64,000 nt of DNA from Amphimedon queenslandica (lineage: Eukaryota > Porifera > Demospongiae > Haplosclerida > Niphatidae): positions 335,090 through 399,089 of the forward strand of contig NW_003546255.1 in the NCBI RefSeq assembly GCF_000090795.2, read 5' to 3'. Below are positions 45,429 through 63,843 of the stretch, in pieces. The position numbers were made by a program, and so were the translations under genes. The notes under the pieces were generated by a model that was not told the origin of the DNA, did no database searches, and saw only the letters and a program-made list of their open reading frames with translations. Within the stretch, counting starts at the first letter, position 1. Each line of letters begins with the position of its first letter.

Positions 45429-46623
45429 ATGGCTTTACCAAGAGAATACTACAGTGTTGATGTAGAGTGTGTGGCAACTGGTAGGAGACACGATGATCGA
45501 TCCGTTGCGTTTGTGGCACTGGTAGATCAGAATGAAAGATGTCTGTACAAGGAGAAAGTGAGAGTTGACAAGCCCATAATGTCCTACCTGACCCCACTGA
45601 CTGGGCTGCGTAGAGGTGATCTTGATAATGGGAAGAGTTTGGATACTGTTATAAGGGACATCAAGAGGTTCCTAGGGCCTAATGTTGTTCTTGTTGGTCA
45701 GGGAGTCAAGTCTGATATAGGCTGGCTTCATCTCCAGCAAGGAATTGATTTCAAGTCGTCTGTCGATCTTGGTGACTTCTTCAAAGTGTACAATCCTCGC
45801 TATAACAATTATTCGCATTTCTCCTTGCAACATGAAGCTAATGTCCTCCTTGGACCAGGTAAGCATTGACTATAATAGTATCTCTTTTGTAAGCAGTTAC
45901 TTGCACCAAAGGACACAATGTATGTTTGTATAGGTTATACAATGAGGTGAGGTAGCTATGGCATTTATCATACTGAGGGCGGGAGTATAATAAGGCCATA
46001 GATACCGGCACAGAGTTGTATAACCAGCTCCTACCATATACTAAAATAAACAACTAGTTTACTTAGCAACACTTTGCAACAGCATGCCTATTTTAGTAGG
46101 AGGTTAATAAGTAATTTCCTGGTTACACTTATTAAGTTAACCTCCCGGGCCACTTATCAACCTCAGACTGTCCTGGAACTTACTTATCAACCTCCTATTG
46201 CCCAGGAAATTAATTATTATACCTCCCAGTGGTAAATAAGTTATGTATGAACCTAAAATCAAGCAATCTGATTGGTCAATTGCAACTAGGCATTGTAGAA
46301 GTAGTGTTAATTTTTTGCACATCAAGCCTTATATGTGTGTACTGTGAAGTAAGCATTTTATACAATTATCATAATTATTCTTAACTAATGCAGGCACTAT
46401 AGGCTCCCAGCATGATCCTGAACATGATGCACGCATCAGTATAAGATTGTTCAATAAATATTATGCAAATCCGGCTCTCAAGGCTCGAGATGAGAAGAGA
46501 TTGATTGAAATACGTCCGGAGCCTTCTTGGGCGAAGCAGAACGATTATCGCTGGGAGGGAGTCTGCATGGCTGCCTACATGCCAAAGAAGTGCTTCTGTG
46601 GAGCTCCAACTTATGCTGACTGA
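45429..46623 (+). CDS. DEDDh 3'-5' exonuclease (REXO4/ISG20-like)
   Basis: Two exons, 45429-45858 and 46394-46623, 219 aa from the ATG in GTGATGGCTTTACC. The RNase H-like exonuclease core shows ExoI as SVDVECV (residues 8-14, DxE), ExoII near NVVLVGQGVKSDIGWL (catalytic Asp) and ExoIII as HDPEHDARISIRLF (HxxxxD). All four acidic residues plus the His are present. The family trims RNA; ISG20 and REXO relatives act in rRNA processing or antiviral decay. A Cys-rich C-terminus (KKCFCGAPTYAD) follows. No domain outside the nuclease is visible. The exact subfamily is undetermined. Confidence 0.8.
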
Positions 46624-46982
46624 ATTTTTATTTCTTGCTGCTATATTATGACAATAAAAAGAGTTTTATTATTTTTTAATGTACCGGTTTATCCTTGTTT
46701 ATTTTAAACCATTGCCCTTTATATGATAACATAAATTGTTATTTTTGTTGATGTGTTTTATTGTCAATTGTTTGTTAAAAGTAGTATTGGACCATTGGTT
46801 ATATATCCTAATGCTTCTATATAATGCTATATAATGCTCTATATAATGCTACTCAAGCAGAAAATAGTTGCTCACACCTCGTCAGTGCTACAGCTTGGAT
46901 TTTGAGCAATAAAATTCATTTTAAAAAACCAAAATCAAGAGAAACAAAAAAGCACCACAAATATAATAGGTAATGTATAGTG
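46624..46982. other. Intergenic with small TATAATGC repeats
   Basis: 359 bp with no gene seen. TATATAATGCT is repeated three to four times near 46815-46850. Confidence 0.5.
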
Positions 46983-47453
46983 TTAACCTTTACCACAGAG
47001 ACACTCTGACTTGTCCTCCATAAGATCCTTACAGTGGCATTGCTTACTGCAGCAGTTCGTGCAGTCTGCTGCTTTGATACAACCACCATAGCCTCTCTGG
47101 AGCTGAACACAAGTCAAATAAGCACTCAGTATGACGCCTCCATCATCCTCGCAAGGAGGAGGGCCAGAGAAACAGGCCCAGCCAGCACTCTTGGTCCAAC
47201 CCCACCAGCAAGTCTTGTTGGATGAGTACTTGCATGCTTCGTTAGTACCCACTGGTGAACCACACTTCCTTTGACAGTCTTCGCTGCCATTGAACCCATT
47301 GCCACCATAGTCCCATGTACATATGATGTCACCGGTAGAGCAAGGTGGGATACATACGAGTGGGGCAATGGGTATCGTGGTATTCTTCTCTTGGCTTGAG
47401 GACGTGGTTAGGGAGAGGACACAAAGAACTAATGCTAGTATGAGGACAGCCAT
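46983..47453 (-). CDS. Small secreted cysteine-rich protein, family unknown
   Basis: Single exon, 156 aa. The ATG at 47453 is preferred over 47489 because it begins directly with a signal peptide (MAVLILALVLCVLSLTTSSS). The mature part has about 20 cysteines, NxT/NxS sites (KNTTIPIA, FNGS, SNKTC) and a CNGxC-like spacing: CIPPCSTGDIICTW, CWWGWTKSAGWACF, then CCSKQCHCKDLM. An even number of paired cysteines suggests a disulfide-rich extracellular protein. I recognise no named family and assign no activity. A GTAAAG near the stop could be a donor, in which case the C-terminus would differ. Confidence 0.65.
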   Translation of the reverse strand: MAVLILALVLCVLSLTTSSSQEKNTTIPIAPLVCIPPCSTGDIICTWDYGGNGFNGSEDCQRKCGSPVGTNEACKYSSNKTCWWGWTKSAGWACFSGPPPCEDDGGVILSAYLTCVQLQRGYGGCIKAADCTNCCSKQCHCKDLMEDKSECLCGKG

Positions 47454-48419
47454 CTTTGTGTTTGTGTATAAGGAGAGCAGTTTTAACAATAATCATAACT
47501 GGTTGAGGAGTATATGAATGTAGTTAAAGACTACTGATGTGAATCAGCTCAAACTCTTAACAGCACATGTATATCTGATATGAATCAGCTCAAACTCTTA
47601 ACAGCACATGCATGTATACACATGCACACATTCATAAAAGGAAGTGGTGTATGTATGTGATTTGTATTTCACTGGCATTAGCTTCAACAGCTAAATTAGG
47701 CCATGATGGTTACTCGCTGCATTTAAAATCACCATTACAAAGTAATGAAAAATGTTTTTAAACAAGCAAAATAAATTAATGTCCAATGAGCTATAGTAAG
47801 AGAGGGAAAGGAAAGGAAGTTTTAATGTCTGTGTCTTTAATAATCCTTCTTTTGCTTCACATTTTATCTTTATGTTGGACTAAGACCTATATGAAATAAT
47901 TATATTATTCCTTATAAATTGGTGTAATTATACTGGTAGCATATAATCTTGCTATAGCCTTGTAGTTCTCTTAGCATCATCACTACACTTAAGTATAATA
48001 GTTGTAATATCAGTCACTGTGACAATCTCTGGAAGTGTACAGATAATTATTATAAAATAAATAATAAAATAAGAAATACCTTGAGCTCGTTCCAGCTCTC
48101 TTGCCTTCTTATAGCGCTTTTAGCATCACTAGCAGTACCTATACAATACATGCTAGTGACCCCAGGCAGCACCACGAGGAGGTAGCGCTATACTGCTGCC
48201 CACCCTAAAAAAAGAAAGCAGTAATTTATGAGGTAATAGAATCTATTTTTGGTTACCGTAATCCAACAAGAAAGAGCAGGAACATTTTACATTTAGATGC
48301 TGGAAACAAAACATAACATACGCTTCACCAAAATACATAACCATAAATACGTACTTATGGTATAAACTAATGATGTATATATGGGTATGTATGGGCCACT
48401 TTATGAGTGCACTCATTAT
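47454..48419. repeat. Intergenic; contains a 38-bp tandem pair
   Basis: TGAATCAGCTCAAACTCTTA AND the following CAGCACATG are repeated directly at about 47540 and 47580. GAATCAGCTCAAACT matches the family A/B intronic repeat core, so this is a truncated relative. Nothing else was recognised in this 966-bp stretch. Confidence 0.5.
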
Positions 48420-49545
48420 ATTAGGGGAACATAAATTGGGCTACCTGTATGAGAAACATGTATGAATTGGGTCCCCAGTATGAGAAACACGCATGAATTG
48501 AGTCCCCTATATGAGAAACATGCATAAATTGGGTCCCCTATTTGAGGAACACGCATGAATTGGGTCCCCTATATGAGGAACGCATATGAATTGAGTCCCC
48601 TATATGAGGAACACGCATGAATTGGGTCCCCTATATGAGGAACACGTATGAATTGGGTCCCCTATATGAGGAACACGTGTGAATTGAGTCCCCTATATGA
48701 GGAACGCGTGTGAATTGAGTCCCCTATATGAGGAACGCGTATGAATTGAGTCCCCTATATGAGGAACGCGTATGAATTGGGTTCCCTATATGAGGAACGC
48801 GTATGTATTGAGTCCCCTATATGAGGAACGTGTATGAATTGAGTCCCCTATATGAGGAACGTGTATGAATTGAGTTCTCTATATGAGGAACGCGTATGAA
48901 TTGAGTCCCCTATATGAGGAACGCGTATGAATTGGGTTCCCTATATGAGGAACGCGTATGAATTGAGTCCCCTATATGAGGAACGCGTATGAATTGAGTC
49001 CCCTATATGAGGAACGCGTATGAATTGGGTTCCCTATATGAGGAACGCGTATGAATTGAGTCCCCTATATGAGGAACGCATATGAATTGAGTTCTTTATA
49101 TGAGGAACGCGTATGAATTGAGTCCCCTATAAGAGGAACATGTATGAATTGAGTCCCCTATATGAGGAACGCGTATGAGTTGGGTTCCCTATATGAGGAA
49201 CGCGTATGAATGGAGTACTCCCCTATATGAGGAACGCATATGAATTGAGTCCCCTATATGAGGAACGCGTATGAGTTGGGTTCCCTAAATGAGGAACGCG
49301 TATGAATTGAGTCCCCTATATGAGGAACGCATATGAATTGAGTCCCCTATATGAGGAACGCGTATGAATTGGGTTCCCTATATGAGGAACGCATATGAAT
49401 TGAGTCCCCTATATGAGGAACGCATATGAATTGAGTTCTCTATATGAGGAACGCATATGAATTGAGTCCCCTATAAGAGGAACATGTATGAATTGAGTCC
49501 CCTATATGAGGAACGCGTATAAATTGGGTCCCTTACATGAGGAAC
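48420..49545. repeat. 31-bp minisatellite, about 36 copies
   Basis: Consensus unit: GAATTGAGTCCCCTATATGA followed by GGAACGCGTAT (31 bp). Copies vary mainly at ACGCGTATG versus ACACGCATG/ACATGTATG, and at GAGTCCCC versus GGGTTCCC. Central copies are the most homogeneous and edge copies the most degenerate, as expected for unequal exchange. There is no spacer variation and no Cas genes, so it is not CRISPR. Confidence 0.92.
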
Positions 49546-50424
49546 ATGACAATACACTCTCACCATAAAACGCAATTAATGTAGAATTAAAATTTCGCTA
49601 ATTTTGTGTCAATTTTAAAGCGCTATTGGCATCAAAATGTCAGATCACACACACGCTAATTTGACATTACGTTGATCATAAACCTACAATGAGAACTATT
49701 GACTTATTTTGAAAGCTGAGGCAAACACTTAAACAACTGATCTTCAGTCATTGCCACGGGATCGAGAAAGAGATCAGAATAAGAATTAGGAAGCTCGTGC
49801 CCAGGTCCATCAGGCTACCTGCATCACAAACCTCACCAATCTACCCATCATGACCCGGCGAAAAGGAATGATCCAATTGTAAACTGATAGAAGTGTAGAG
49901 TAGTGACAGCTTGAGCCCCAATGCTATGAAAATAGTGGGAAATACTTTCACAGTGATCGCCTCCTCAATTAGCTAACAGTAAATCTGTTCTTGATTGATA
50001 CGCTCTCACAAGATCACAGTCATGATTGATCGAAGTCTTCTTGCATATTTTGAACGAACAGCAGATGAAATGATCCAATGATGATGAACATGGTTGAAAG
50101 AAAGTGAAAGTGGAGACCGCAAGACGTTACAATTTACGCTACATAACTACGCTACGTGGTATACCAAAATGCAATAAAATTAATACCCTGTTACATATGT
50201 GCATGTAAATCTATGATGCTAAAAAAACATCATAGATTTACATATGTAATAGGATATTATTAGCTAAACTTAGAAACAGTTTAGTGTCATGTTTAGGACT
50301 GTTAAAATCTAACAAAACGTGTCATAAAATAGGAATAGGAACATGTATGAATTGGGTCACCTGTATGAGGGATATGTATAAACTGCGTCCCTTACATGAG
50401 GAACATGTATGAATTGGGTCCCTT
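49535..50424. repeat. 890-bp tandem duplication, unit 1
   Basis: The segment beginning GAGGAACATGACAATACACT recurs 890 bp downstream (49551 aligned with 50441) at very high identity. It ends with about three copies of the 31-bp minisatellite unit, showing that the duplication carried minisatellite repeats with it. It includes an internal hairpin at about 50190-50250. Confidence 0.9.
50190..50252. repeat. Hairpin in duplication unit 1
   Basis: ATGTAAATCTATGATG and CATCATAGATTTACAT face each other across a loop of about nine A-rich bases, flanked by further TTACATATGT/ACATATGTAA pairing. Confidence 0.85.
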
Positions 50425-51240
50425 ATATGAGGAACATGACAATACACTCTCGCCATGAAACGCAATTAATGTAGAATTAAAATTTCGCTAATTTCGTGTC
50501 AATTTTAAAGCGCTATTGGCATCAAAATGTCAGATCACACACACGCTAATTTGACATTACGTTTGATCATAAACCTACAATGAGAACTATTGACTTATTT
50601 TTAAGCTGTGGCAAACACTTTAAAAATGATCTTCAGTCAAAGCCACGGGATCGAGAAAGAAATCAGAATGAGAATTAGGAAGCTAGTGCCCAGGTCCATC
50701 AGGCTACCTGCATCACAAACCTCACCAATTTACCCACCATGACCCGGCTAAAAGGAATGATCCAACTGTAAACTGATAGAAGTGTAGAGTATAGTGACAG
50801 CTTGAGCCTCAATGCTATGAAAATAGTTGGAAGTCCTTTCACAGTGATCGCCTCTTCAATTAGCTAACAGTAAATCTGTTCTTGATTGATACGCTCTCAC
50901 AAGATCACAGTCATGATTGATCGAAGTCTTCTTGCATATTTTGAACGAACAGCAGATGAAATGATCCAATGATGATGAACATGGTTGAAAGAAAGTGAAA
51001 GTGGAGACTGCAAGACGTTACAATTTACGCTACGTAACTACGCTACGTGGTATACTAAAACGCAATAAAATCAATACCCTGTTACATATGTGCATGTAAA
51101 TCTATGATGCTAAAAAAATATCATAGATTTACATATGTAATAGGATATTATTAGCTAAACTTAGAAACAGTTTAGTGTCATGTTTAGGACTGTTAAAATC
51201 TAACAAAACGTGTCATAAAATAGGAATAGGAACATGAATG
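50425..51240. repeat. 890-bp tandem duplication, unit 2
   Basis: Second copy with scattered substitutions and small indels, ending in two degenerate 31-bp units near 51230-51290. The hairpin recurs at about 51080-51142. Confidence 0.9.
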
Positions 51241-51441
51241 AATCATGTCACCTATATGAGGAACGTGCATAAATTGGGTCACCTATACTATATCCCAACT
51301 GAGTTTGACACCAGCCGCTTGGAATTTGAAAAATGTAGGTATACATATTATAATGATATTCATAGAAGCATGGCCAACACCTGTATTTCACTCTTAAATG
51401 GGTTTTGTTTGTTCTGATAAGCAGTACAATATCTGCTGGAG

Positions 51442-54190
51442 TCAACTAGTCTTCATATATATGAGAACATGCATAAGACGAGGCCTGGTTGGCCAGTCCC
51501 TGCTAGCATTAATAATAATAGCATTACAATAATCCAGCAATAACTTGCCCAGACCATTAGACTTAGACAACCTCAGTACTTCGATTGGGTTGGACTTCCA
51601 TGAAGATATCAAAGACCTCACAAGAAGCACTTGAAGCAGAGAGCAATTAGAATCAATTGTAAAGTCATCCAGTATCCTCTCTAGCTGCCAGAGGCAAGTG
51701 AAACTAAAGGTAGAAACGAAAATAAAGTAAAATTGACACACAAAAGAGGATAAAATAACCTGTTGTCCATAATGATAACAGAAGAGTAAAAAGAAGAAAT
51801 TGCAGTTTTAGGCTATCAATCTTCTAATTCAAAAATGAGGCCTATTTTTAATCCTCGAACGAAAAGAAAAATTTCTGACTATCCATTCCCACCTATAGCA
51901 AACAAGAGGGTATGCTGTTTTCGGGTAAACAGTTCCAACTCTTGAAATGCTACATATGAAGACATATGTCATTGCTTGATACACAAAATACACATTATAA
52001 AACAATGCATTATTTGGTTACTTCCTGATCGAACGTTTGTCGAATCAGTAAGTAGAGACGAACCTAAGCTAAAGGAAGAAGCATCAAGCAATGACAGGTA
52101 TAGGAATGGTACAATATTACTGTGTAGTAGCTAATGTAAAGGGTCACCACTCACCTGTATAATACAATGTATAATTAAGATGGACTCTCAAACTCTCTAA
52201 TTTTATTTGAAAAAAAGGGACTACATGTACACATGCAAAGGGATGTATGATGCATAGTACAACTATTCAGGAGCCCATGAAAAAGGTTGGGCTCCTGATT
52301 TATTACTTAGCTGGTATCCATATAATCCAAAGGTGCTGTACAGGGGCCAGAGGACATACTGCAAAACAATTGAGAGCTGAGGGCAGCATTAAGTTCAGAG
52401 AAACCAGCAGATACCGTAGCATTCAGTCATCGAAACAGCAACCAACAGGAGAAGAGAGACAAGGGCAAACAGGACAAAATGAAGCTTATAGAAGAGAGAG
52501 AGAGAGATGTAGCAATAAGTATAAAAATAGACAAACACTATTCCTTACAAAAAGGACAGAAACTGCAGGGTTCTGTATGTTATAACATACACGACCTTTT
52601 GTGTTTATTATACGCATGCAAATGGGACATACATATATTGACATGCAAGGATTGTATGTGTGCGCTACTAGCCAGGTCTGGTTGGCCAGCCCAGCTAGTA
52701 TTACAATTATTGACTCACTGATTGATCCATGAGAATCCCATACCAATGACTCTAAGATCGTCCTCATAACACATGTCCAGCTCCACAGAGAGACACTCCC
52801 ATGGAAACCGGACACAGCTTGACTCCTAAAATGGAATAAAAAAGAAGTGAATATGACAGTACAGTACACACACTACAGTATACATGCTAGAGTACAGTAA
52901 AGTAGTACAGTATAGACAAGAGGCTACAGTACAGTACAGTATACAGACAATAGGCTACAGTACAGTACAGTATACAGACAATAGGCTACAGTACAGTACA
53001 GTATACAGACAATAGGCTACAGTACAGTACAGTATACAGACAATAGGCTACAGTACAGTACAGTATACAAACAATAGGCTACAGTACAGTACAGTATACA
53101 GACAATAGGCTACAGTACAGTACAGTATACAGACAATAGGCTACAGTACAGTACAGTATAGACAAGAGGCTACAGTACAGTACAGTATACAGACAATAGG
53201 CTACAGTACAGTACAGTATACAGACAATAGGCTACAGTACAGTACAGTATACAGACAATAGGCTACAGTACAGTACAGCATACAGCAACAGGCTACAGTA
53301 CAGTACAGTATACAGACAATAGGCTACAGTACAGTACAGTATACAGACAATAGGCTAGAGTACAGTACAGTATACAGACAATAGGCTACAGTACAGTACA
53401 GTATACAGCAACAGGCTACAGTACAGTACAGTATACAGACAATAGGCTACAGTACAGTACAGTATACAGACAATAGGCTACAGTACAGTACAATATACAG
53501 CAACAGGCTACAGTACACTATCAAAACAAGTAACAACAAGCAAACAAGAGGCTATGCAGACAAGTGTCTACAACAGAGATACATGGCTCTAGCAAAAATA
53601 AAATCCTCACTTGATATCACATCCATTCTTTCTTTCTTGTTCCATCGATCAGTCTTGCCCGTTTGTGCCTCTTTTTGGTGGGCGTGGCCTCACAAAATGG
53701 CGGGAAATTTAACGGAGCACATGGGGAAGAGAAACGAAGAACGTCCAATAAATCCACTAGTTTAGCATTCTGGTTTCCCAGGGGGTGGGTGTGCATGAGG
53801 GCCAAGACTGCTTACCTGTACGGGAAAGAAAAATAAGTGACAAAAGACAAAATTATAAAAAGGAAAGTAAAGATAAAGAAGAGGAGAGAGAAAGAGAGGG
53901 ATAAGAGAGACTACTAACCATGAACAGGTGTAGCAGCCATTGAAGGGAGAGGTCACAACCCGCCTTGACCTTTTAGAAACTGAAAAACGGGCCAACTGCT
54001 GCCAACCTGTAAGATAAAGAGAATATAAATGAGTGAGGAATTAAAAAAGAGAGAGAAAAGAAAGAGAGAGAGAGAGAGTGAGGGGAGAGAGAGGAAGAAG
54101 AGACAGATGGCCATGACTAACTGTAGCAGAGACACAGACCCTTGAAGACTGATCCTTTGGTGCCAGAGAAAATGGCAGAAATGAGCTAGA
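51442..54190 (-). CDS. Unresolved spliced gene of unknown function (partial model)
   Basis: Two minus-strand exons join well: 52719-52825 (ESSCVRFPWECLSVELDM..., ends phase 2 before GTGAGT) and 51442-51703 (FTCLWQLERILDDFTIDSNC ... RPRLMHVLIYMKTS, stop at 51442). Together they give about 122 residues that I do not recognise. Further upstream, probable exons lie at about 53918-54006 (acceptor TTATCTTACAG, containing AATGGCTGCTACACC) and 53700-53815, and a TATA box at 54207 suggests transcription from about 54180. The phases of the upstream exons do not connect cleanly to 52825, so at least one exon is missing or the 5' exons are untranslated. A minisatellite occupies the intron. Confidence 0.35.
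52880..53515. repeat. Second 31-bp minisatellite, about 20 copies
   Basis: The unit is ATACAGACAATAGGCTACAG plus TACAGTACAGT (31 bp). Some copies are shortened (CAACAGGCTACAG variants) or lengthened. It is unrelated in sequence to the array at 48420 but has the same period. Confidence 0.92.
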
Positions 54191-54206
54191 ATCTAGGGGC
54201 AGCTTG

Positions 54207-54370
54207 TTATATAGCCTTTGGGTTTTCCCGGGAAGGGACCTTCGCGGACGAATCTCATTGGTCAGTCTAAATGACGTCAAACAGTTGCTAAGAGACACCT
54301 TGGCTACATATTGACGTCATAGTTTCACTGGATTTCAAACACGTGATTATTGCAGTTGTGCGCATGCGCA
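54207..54370 (-). promoter_or_regulatory. Compact promoter: TATA, CCAAT, two CREs, E-box, NRF1
   Basis: Reading away from the minus-strand start: TATATAA (minus strand of 54207-54213), CCAAT (minus of 54257-54261), TGACGTCA at 54272-54279 and again at 54312-54319 (exactly 40 bp apart), CACGTG at 54340-54345 and the NRF1 palindrome TGCGCATGCGCA at 54359-54370. All are full consensus sites. It lies upstream of the unresolved gene, just below the PI3K 3' end. Confidence 0.65.
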
Positions 54371-54590
54371 ATGCCTACGCGTGGGCGAGGGTCATTAAGA
54401 GTGATAATAATAATTATTTATCATTATTATAAACACGCATTGTTTATTACAAAATTAAATAAAATCAAAACAACAATAATATTGGGTATAAAAACAAACA
54501 ACTAGTCATTGTATAAGTGGGGAGCTACAAAAAATAAAATGTTAAAAAAACAATTGAGAAAATAACAAATAAATTTGAGTAAATTTGAGT

Positions 54591-61869
<7,279 letters not shown>

Positions 61870-62789
61870 TTTGGCTTCTTCTTTACAGATTAACAGCCTA
61901 ACAGGAATGAACAGACACACCCATAATGAGGCCACGCCCATTACAACTCCTGCATAATTATTATGCATGCATGCAAAATGCAAGATTTGCACATGTACAT
62001 GCATGCATTAGCTCATTTGGCTGCAACTTGTGGTCAAACCATATCCATGGTCAAACCTATGGAGTAAAATAAGCTTACCAAGACTCTGCATGCTATGCAA
62101 CCACAACTGAACTAGCAAGTGAATTGTCTGTCACTGTCAAGTTTTAAGATTATATAGCCCACCATAAGACTAGCTTACTAAACCAACTTGCTAAAGTTTT
62201 AGCCTAAAGCATAATGGCTGCAGCATGCTAGCAAATACACTTAAAGAATACACAGAACAATAATCTTTTTATTTAAAAAATGAATTGATTTACTCATAGC
62301 TCAATTGATGCATGCTACAAGCAAAGCAATGCATGCAGGAATTCATCTATTTCCTAATTTTATATAACTACTTAGCCTTGGGCAAGAGTTGTAAATGAGC
62401 CCTTACTTTGCAGAGACTTTGAGCCCTTGCTAATAGATATCCCTCGAGACATCCTGTCTAGCATATATATAGTGTGACCTCAGTCCATTAAAAATTAGTG
62501 GTCTACTCGCACTCTAATGAGATTATAAATCCTTATGAGCTTCCTTCTGGCCTATTGGTTTACACTTAAGTGACTCTGAAGACCTGCAAAATAGATTCAA
62601 TTTGGGCAGAGTACAAGGAGTACATTGAAGCCATGCCTACATATGTGCATAGTGAGATCAGTGAAGTCTGAGACTATATAAGAGAGAGCAGTGGAGTCAA
62701 CTTTCACACAACTAGTTCTCATTGCTTGAGCTGTTATTAAGCATTATAGCTTGTGTGTATTGAAGACTAGTTGAGTTACTTGAGTAACA
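61870..62789. promoter_or_regulatory. Divergent spacer PI3K / collagen-like gene with a TATA box
   Basis: 920 bp without an ORF of note. A TATATAAG box at 62675-62682 lies about 110 bp before the collagen-like gene start, giving an expected transcription start near 62705. The PI3K side lacks a TATA box, and its start sits in AAAATGGCCG. Confidence 0.6.
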
Positions 62790-63843
62790 ATGAAGGTGTT
62801 CCTTTCTCTTGCTGCTCTTATGCTCGTTTTGGGCATGGCCCACTCACAATGGGGTAAAGTTTACTATTATACTAGTATTATGACATTTGAATTTGATATT
62901 CCAGACAAAGAAACAGAGTTTGATGAACTCAATAATGCAGAATTAGCACCACAAGGGGAGAAAGAAGTAGAAACGAAGGAAAACGAAGTAGGAACAAAGG
63001 AACAAGAAGAAATGCAGCTTGAAGGTGCATAATACCTTACATCTTAACTATCATGATTTTATTTTTGCTCTTTATGTTTCTTCATTCAGACACAGACATG
63101 CAGGACATCAGTAAAGGTAAATATAATAGCATTCATTAGCTATTATGCTATTATTCATGTAATTTCTTTTTTCATTAATTGCAGAAGTCAGTGAAGAGGG
63201 GGATAACGTTAATGCCGAAAACGTTATTGTTCACTTGACACGTGGCAAGAAGCTTGTCCTTGTCATCGATCCTGACAACTACTACAATGGAGCCAGCGGA
63301 GCCGGCACTACATACACAAGATGGGGAAAGGCTAGCTGCAGGAGAGGAGCTCAGCTGGTCTATGCAGGACAAGTTGGTGGCGGTTTCTATACTCAGCGTG
63401 GAAATGGGGCTAAGTACATGTGCATGCCATACGACCCTGCATACTTGAGCACTGTGCCACCAGTTTCAGCTTCTTACATTTATGGAAGCGAATATGAATC
63501 ATCGAACAGGATCTTTGCAAAAAAAGTACATGATTTCGCTGTACCATGTGCTGTTTGCCGTGCTATAAGGAGGACGACTACAATCACGATACCGGCCAAA
63601 CCAACCTGTCCTCGTGGATGGACCAGAGAATACTTTGGATACATGATGTCAAGTTATTTCAATCATGCTCAACAAGTCGATCCAGTCTGCGTTGATGTTA
63701 ATGCTGATGCTGTTGCCGGTTCTCAAGGAAATCAAAATGGAATCCTCTTGTACTTTATGCGAGTTATCTGTCGTGCAAACAGCATTCCATGCGGTCGCTA
63801 CAGGAACAATCTGGCCATTACCTGTGCAGTTTGCTCCCGATAA
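62790..63843 (+). CDS. Secreted short-chain-collagen (spongin) C-terminal-domain protein
   Basis: Three exons, 62790-63024, 63090-63116, 63185-63843, 306 aa. A clear signal peptide (MKVFLSLAALMLVLGMAHSQ) is followed by an acidic Glu/Lys-rich linker (about 30-105). A Cys-rich domain of about 190 aa follows, with YTRWGKASCRRGAQLVYAGQ, YGSEYES, VPCAVCRA, CPRGWTREYFGYMMS, VCVDVNADAVAGSQGNQNG and ITCAVCSR. This is the domain at the C-terminus of sponge short-chain collagen C4/spongin proteins and their invertebrate relatives. No Gly-X-Y collagen repeats are present, so the protein keeps only the non-collagenous head. It is likely extracellular matrix or a secreted lectin-like component. The TATA-driven promoter suggests regulated, possibly high, expression. 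Confidence 0.88.

Noticed and set aside
48420-49545. Direct-repeat array that superficially resembles CRISPR
   Set aside because: Units are contiguous 31-bp repeats without unique spacers, in an intron-containing animal genome with no Cas genes. It is a minisatellite.
53583-53765. Short plus-strand ORF with an AAAATGGCGGGAAA motif at 53694
   Set aside because: The frame is short, unspliced and lies opposite better-supported minus-strand splice sites. The motif could be regulatory, but coding is not supported.
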